DNA from: Paenibacillus dendritiformis
Lineage (GTDB): Bacteria; Bacillota; Bacilli; Paenibacillales; Paenibacillaceae
Assembly (NCBI RefSeq): GCF_945605565.1
Contig: NZ_OX216966.1
Location: forward strand, 3,774,001-3,838,000
Reading direction: 5' to 3'
Length of the DNA stretch: 64,000 nucleotides
Made by a program: the position numbers and the translations under genes. The notes below the pieces were generated by a model. That model was not told where the DNA came from. It searched no databases and saw only the letters and a program-made list of their open reading frames with translations. Shown here piece after piece: positions 61,952 to 64,000 of this stretch (its first letter is position 1; each line of letters starts with the position of its first letter).

Positions 61952-64000
61952 ATGCTATCTTTGAAAAAGAGAATATCCCTGGCCTTATGCATGATCATGC
62001 TGTTCACCTTCATCCCGGTTCCGAATGCGCATGCGGCCGAGAACGAGCCGGAGCTGCGCAATCTGGCCAGGGACTCCACCTATGTATGGTCGGAGGCGCC
62101 GGATTACCGCTACCCGGATACCGGTAACAAGCTGACGGACGGCAAGACCGGCGGCACGAACGTGCTGGATCCGGCATGGACCGGACATTTGCAGAAGCAG
62201 ACGCGGGAGATCGTATTCGATCTGGGCGAGGCGAAGTCGATCTCCAGCATCAAGTCACACTTCATTCAGGATTGGCCCGGATCGGCCATCCTGTTCCCAT
62301 TGACGGTATCGATGTACGTCTCGAACGATAACGTGAATTGGGGAGAGGTATCCCACAAGGCGACCGAGCTGCTGTGGGTGGACGGTCCGCCCAAAGATCA
62401 GTACTATGTGTGGGACGGAAGCAAGGACGGCATTCCTTCGGCGGGACCAGACGCCAAAATGGCATATGCGCGGTACGTTAAAGTGATGTTCTCGATGCAC
62501 CCAAAAGCCTGGACCTTCCTCGACGAGATCGAGATTATCGGAGCGGACGGCAAGCTGGAGGGCGCCAAGGAGGTGCCGGCCAAGTCGTTCGAATATTTGC
62601 GCCCGGGCGCGGACACGGCAGGAATCCGCAATCTGTCGCTCGTCTATAATGGGTACTACAGCGATGTGCCGGAATGGACGAAGGAGAATCTGATTCCGGA
62701 GATTGGATATGTCAATAAAGATGGCGAGCTTACGGACTGGTTCTTCGATGGCGTGCTGATGCTCGGCTTGAAGTCATCCGAAGGACGCGATTTCGGCTTG
62801 GACTCGCTCTTGCCGGACTGGAAATGGTATCTCGACAAAACCTTCAAGCCGCAAGGCGATATGAGCCAGTTGAATGAAGCGGTGAAGGAAGTCGGGCAGA
62901 AGTTGAATCAGCCGGACTACAAGATGAAGGTAGTGGCGATGATCCCGGTTCCGGCCGAGCATGTGACGGACTTCGGCGATGTGGACGGGGACGGCGTATC
63001 CGAGAACTTCAATGAAGGAGTCGTCGGCCGGGATCAGTCGTTGGCCAATCGGCAGAAGGCGGTCCGCTGGTGGATTCAGGAAGTTCTCAAGCGTTGGGAG
63101 GACAACAATTACTCCAACCTGGAGCTTGTCGGCCTGTACTGGCTGGATGAGTCGATTAGCACCAGCGAATCGGGTCCGGATTTCCTCCGCATGGTCAATG
63201 CCGACGTGCATGCGCAGGGCTTGACATCGTTCTGGATTCCGCACTCCATGGCGTATAAAGCCTATATGTGGAAAGATGTCGGGCTCGATGCGGCAGCATA
63301 CCAGCCGAATTATTTCTTCGAGCCGTTGTCTATCGATCGCCTGGTGGATGGAGTCACAACGGCGAAGCGGTTCGGCATGGGCGTAGAACTCGAGTTCGAC
63401 AACCGCATGCTGTCAGACGAGGCATTCCGCAAGCGGTTCCATGAATATCTCGACGCTGGCTATGAGTATGGCTTTGCAGGCCAAGACACGTTCAAGGCGT
63501 ATTACAAAGGAAGCGGCCCGGTGCTGCACGATGCGGCGAACAGCCAGGATCCGCAAGTCCGCGAGCTGTATGACCGACTGTATCAATTCGCGAGCGGCCA
63601 AAACCCGGGCGGCAATACGGCGCCTGTAGCGTCGGACGCCTCGTTCCGCACAGCGGCCAATACCCCGGTAAGCGGCACGCTCACGGCTAACGACAACGAC
63701 GGGGATGCGCTGACGTACAGCATTGTGGACAACGGCACGCAAGGCAAGGCCGTTGTAACGGATGCGTCGACCGGCGCCTTCACCTACACGCCGAATGGGG
63801 GAGAGACGGGCACGGACACGTTCACCTTCAAGGCGAATGACGGCCAATCGGATTCGAATATCGCCACCGTAACGGTCACCATCGATACGGCAGCGGCAGG
63901 ATGGCAGACCCAATTGACTGGGGCTAGCAACGTTCAGCCTGGGGAGAAATTCACCGTAACGTACGGCTTGAACGGCGGCTCGCAGAACATCTATGCGCAG
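61952..64000 (+). CDS. Secreted DUF4855 multidomain protein (3' end outside the window)
   Basis: An open frame of 683 codons that runs off the right edge. It has a signal peptide (about 1-28, ending NAHA-AE), a discoidin/F5-8 C-like region (about 35-195: VFDLGEAKSISSIKSHFIQD, YARYVKVMFSMHPKAWTFLD) and then a DUF4855 glycosidase-like domain (about 210-540: IRNLSLVYNGYYSDVPEWTK, LVGLYWLDESISTSESGPDF, SFWIPHSMAYKAYMWKDVG). After that come a Gly/Asn linker, a cadherin/VCBS-like Ig domain (about 565-645: ANDNDGDALTYSIVDNG) and the first strand of what may be a cohesin or similar domain (VQPGEKFTVTYGLNGG). It probably binds or degrades a polysaccharide outside the cell. ATG 61952 follows AGGAGGG by 6 nt; ATG 61949 is too close. 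Confidence 0.88.
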   Translation, partial: MLSLKKRISLALCMIMLFTFIPVPNAHAAENEPELRNLARDSTYVWSEAPDYRYPDTGNKLTDGKTGGTNVLDPAWTGHLQKQTREIVFDLGEAKSISSIKSHFIQDWPGSAILFPLTVSMYVSNDNVNWGEVSHKATELLWVDGPPKDQYYVWDGSKDGIPSAGPDAKMAYARYVKVMFSMHPKAWTFLDEIEIIGADGKLEGAKEVPAKSFEYLRPGADTAGIRNLSLVYNGYYSDVPEWTKENLIPEIGYVNKDGELTDWFFDGVLMLGLKSSEGRDFGLDSLLPDWKWYLDKTFKPQGDMSQLNEAVKEVGQKLNQPDYKMKVVAMIPVPAEHVTDFGDVDGDGVSENFNEGVVGRDQSLANRQKAVRWWIQEVLKRWEDNNYSNLELVGLYWLDESISTSESGPDFLRMVNADVHAQGLTSFWIPHSMAYKAYMWKDVGLDAAAYQPNYFFEPLSIDRLVDGVTTAKRFGMGVELEFDNRMLSDEAFRKRFHEYLDAGYEYGFAGQDTFKAYYKGSGPVLHDAANSQDPQVRELYDRLYQFASGQNPGGNTAPVASDASFRTAANTPVSGTLTANDNDGDALTYSIVDNGTQGKAVVTDASTGAFTYTPNGGETGTDTFTFKANDGQSDSNIATVTVTIDTAAAGWQTQLTGASNVQPGEKFTVTYGLNGGSQNIYAQ

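Noticed and set aside
61952..64000. Minus-strand open frames at 62774-63244 and 63413-63913
   Set aside because: They are shadows of the continuous DUF4855 frame on the plus strand, which has a signal peptide and recognisable domains.

Overview
The window looks like chromosomal DNA of an endospore-forming, fairly GC-rich member of the Bacillales, most probably Paenibacillus or a close relative. The reasons are strong AGGAGG-type ribosome binding sites with many GTG and TTG starts, a T-box leader before thrS, bacillithiol genes (yojF-bshB2), spore-coat genes (cotD-like, DUF2642), a barnase/barstar pair, and Fur/AraC-controlled siderophore uptake. I see no phage, insertion sequence, CRISPR array, tRNA or rRNA.

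Layout. 1-2.6 kb: an FMN reductase gene, then decayed remnants of an AraC regulator and a siderophore-binding protein, separated by a degenerate repeat field. 2.5-7.0 kb: T-box, thrS, a GNAT gene, yojF and bshB2 (the last with an in-frame stop near its end). 7.1-12.4 kb, minus strand: an enolase-superfamily enzyme, YmaF, and the magnesium ATPase gene mgtA behind an M-box riboswitch, a 51-codon leader ORF and a second terminator; then a cotD-like gene. 12.5-13.4 kb: lipoprotein barnase and barstar. 13.6-21.7 kb: two tandem c-di-AMP riboswitches before a kdp potassium-pump operon that ends in a kinase-less, internally duplicated KdpD; no kdpE is present.

21.8-33.9 kb: a VOC protein, a bicupin oxalate decarboxylase homologue, a MerR-controlled alpha/beta hydrolase, then an iron block. 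The iron block holds a ferredoxin/flavodoxin reductase-like enzyme, an AraC regulator fused to a siderophore-binding domain, two FecCD permeases, an exporter-fold ABC transporter and a FecE-type ATPase. Two promoters in this block share almost the same activator box, -10 spacing and Fur box. 34-39 kb: a three-gene minus-strand operon (TPR membrane protein, four-repeat PH-like/GYF_2 protein, AAA ATPase) of unknown function. 39.4-45.3 kb: a methyltransferase, an APH-like kinase, and a DNA-alkylation repair cluster on both strands (AlkA-type and AlkD-type glycosylases, radical SAM protein, 2OG oxygenase, Ogt, AdaA).

45.4-46.9 kb: two adjacent minisatellites (50-bp unit, about 21 copies; 47-bp unit, about 6 copies). 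47-54.3 kb: a small secreted protein, MarR plus a UvrA-like resistance ATPase, small hypothetical proteins, a TolB-like secreted propeller, a LacI regulator and a HAD phosphatase. 54.4-57.9 kb: a probable spore-surface glycan cluster (frameshifted pyruvyl transferase, GT4, GT2, two DUF2642 proteins). 58-61.3 kb: sulfate importer sbp-cysT-cysW without cysA. 61.4-64 kb: a gene remnant and the 5' part of a large secreted DUF4855 protein that runs off the window.

A recurring theme is RNA- and ligand-based control of ion supply: Mg2+ by M-box plus a leader ORF, K+ by two c-di-AMP switches, and iron by Fur plus a siderophore-sensing AraC protein. All functional calls come from reading the translations by eye; no database search was run.
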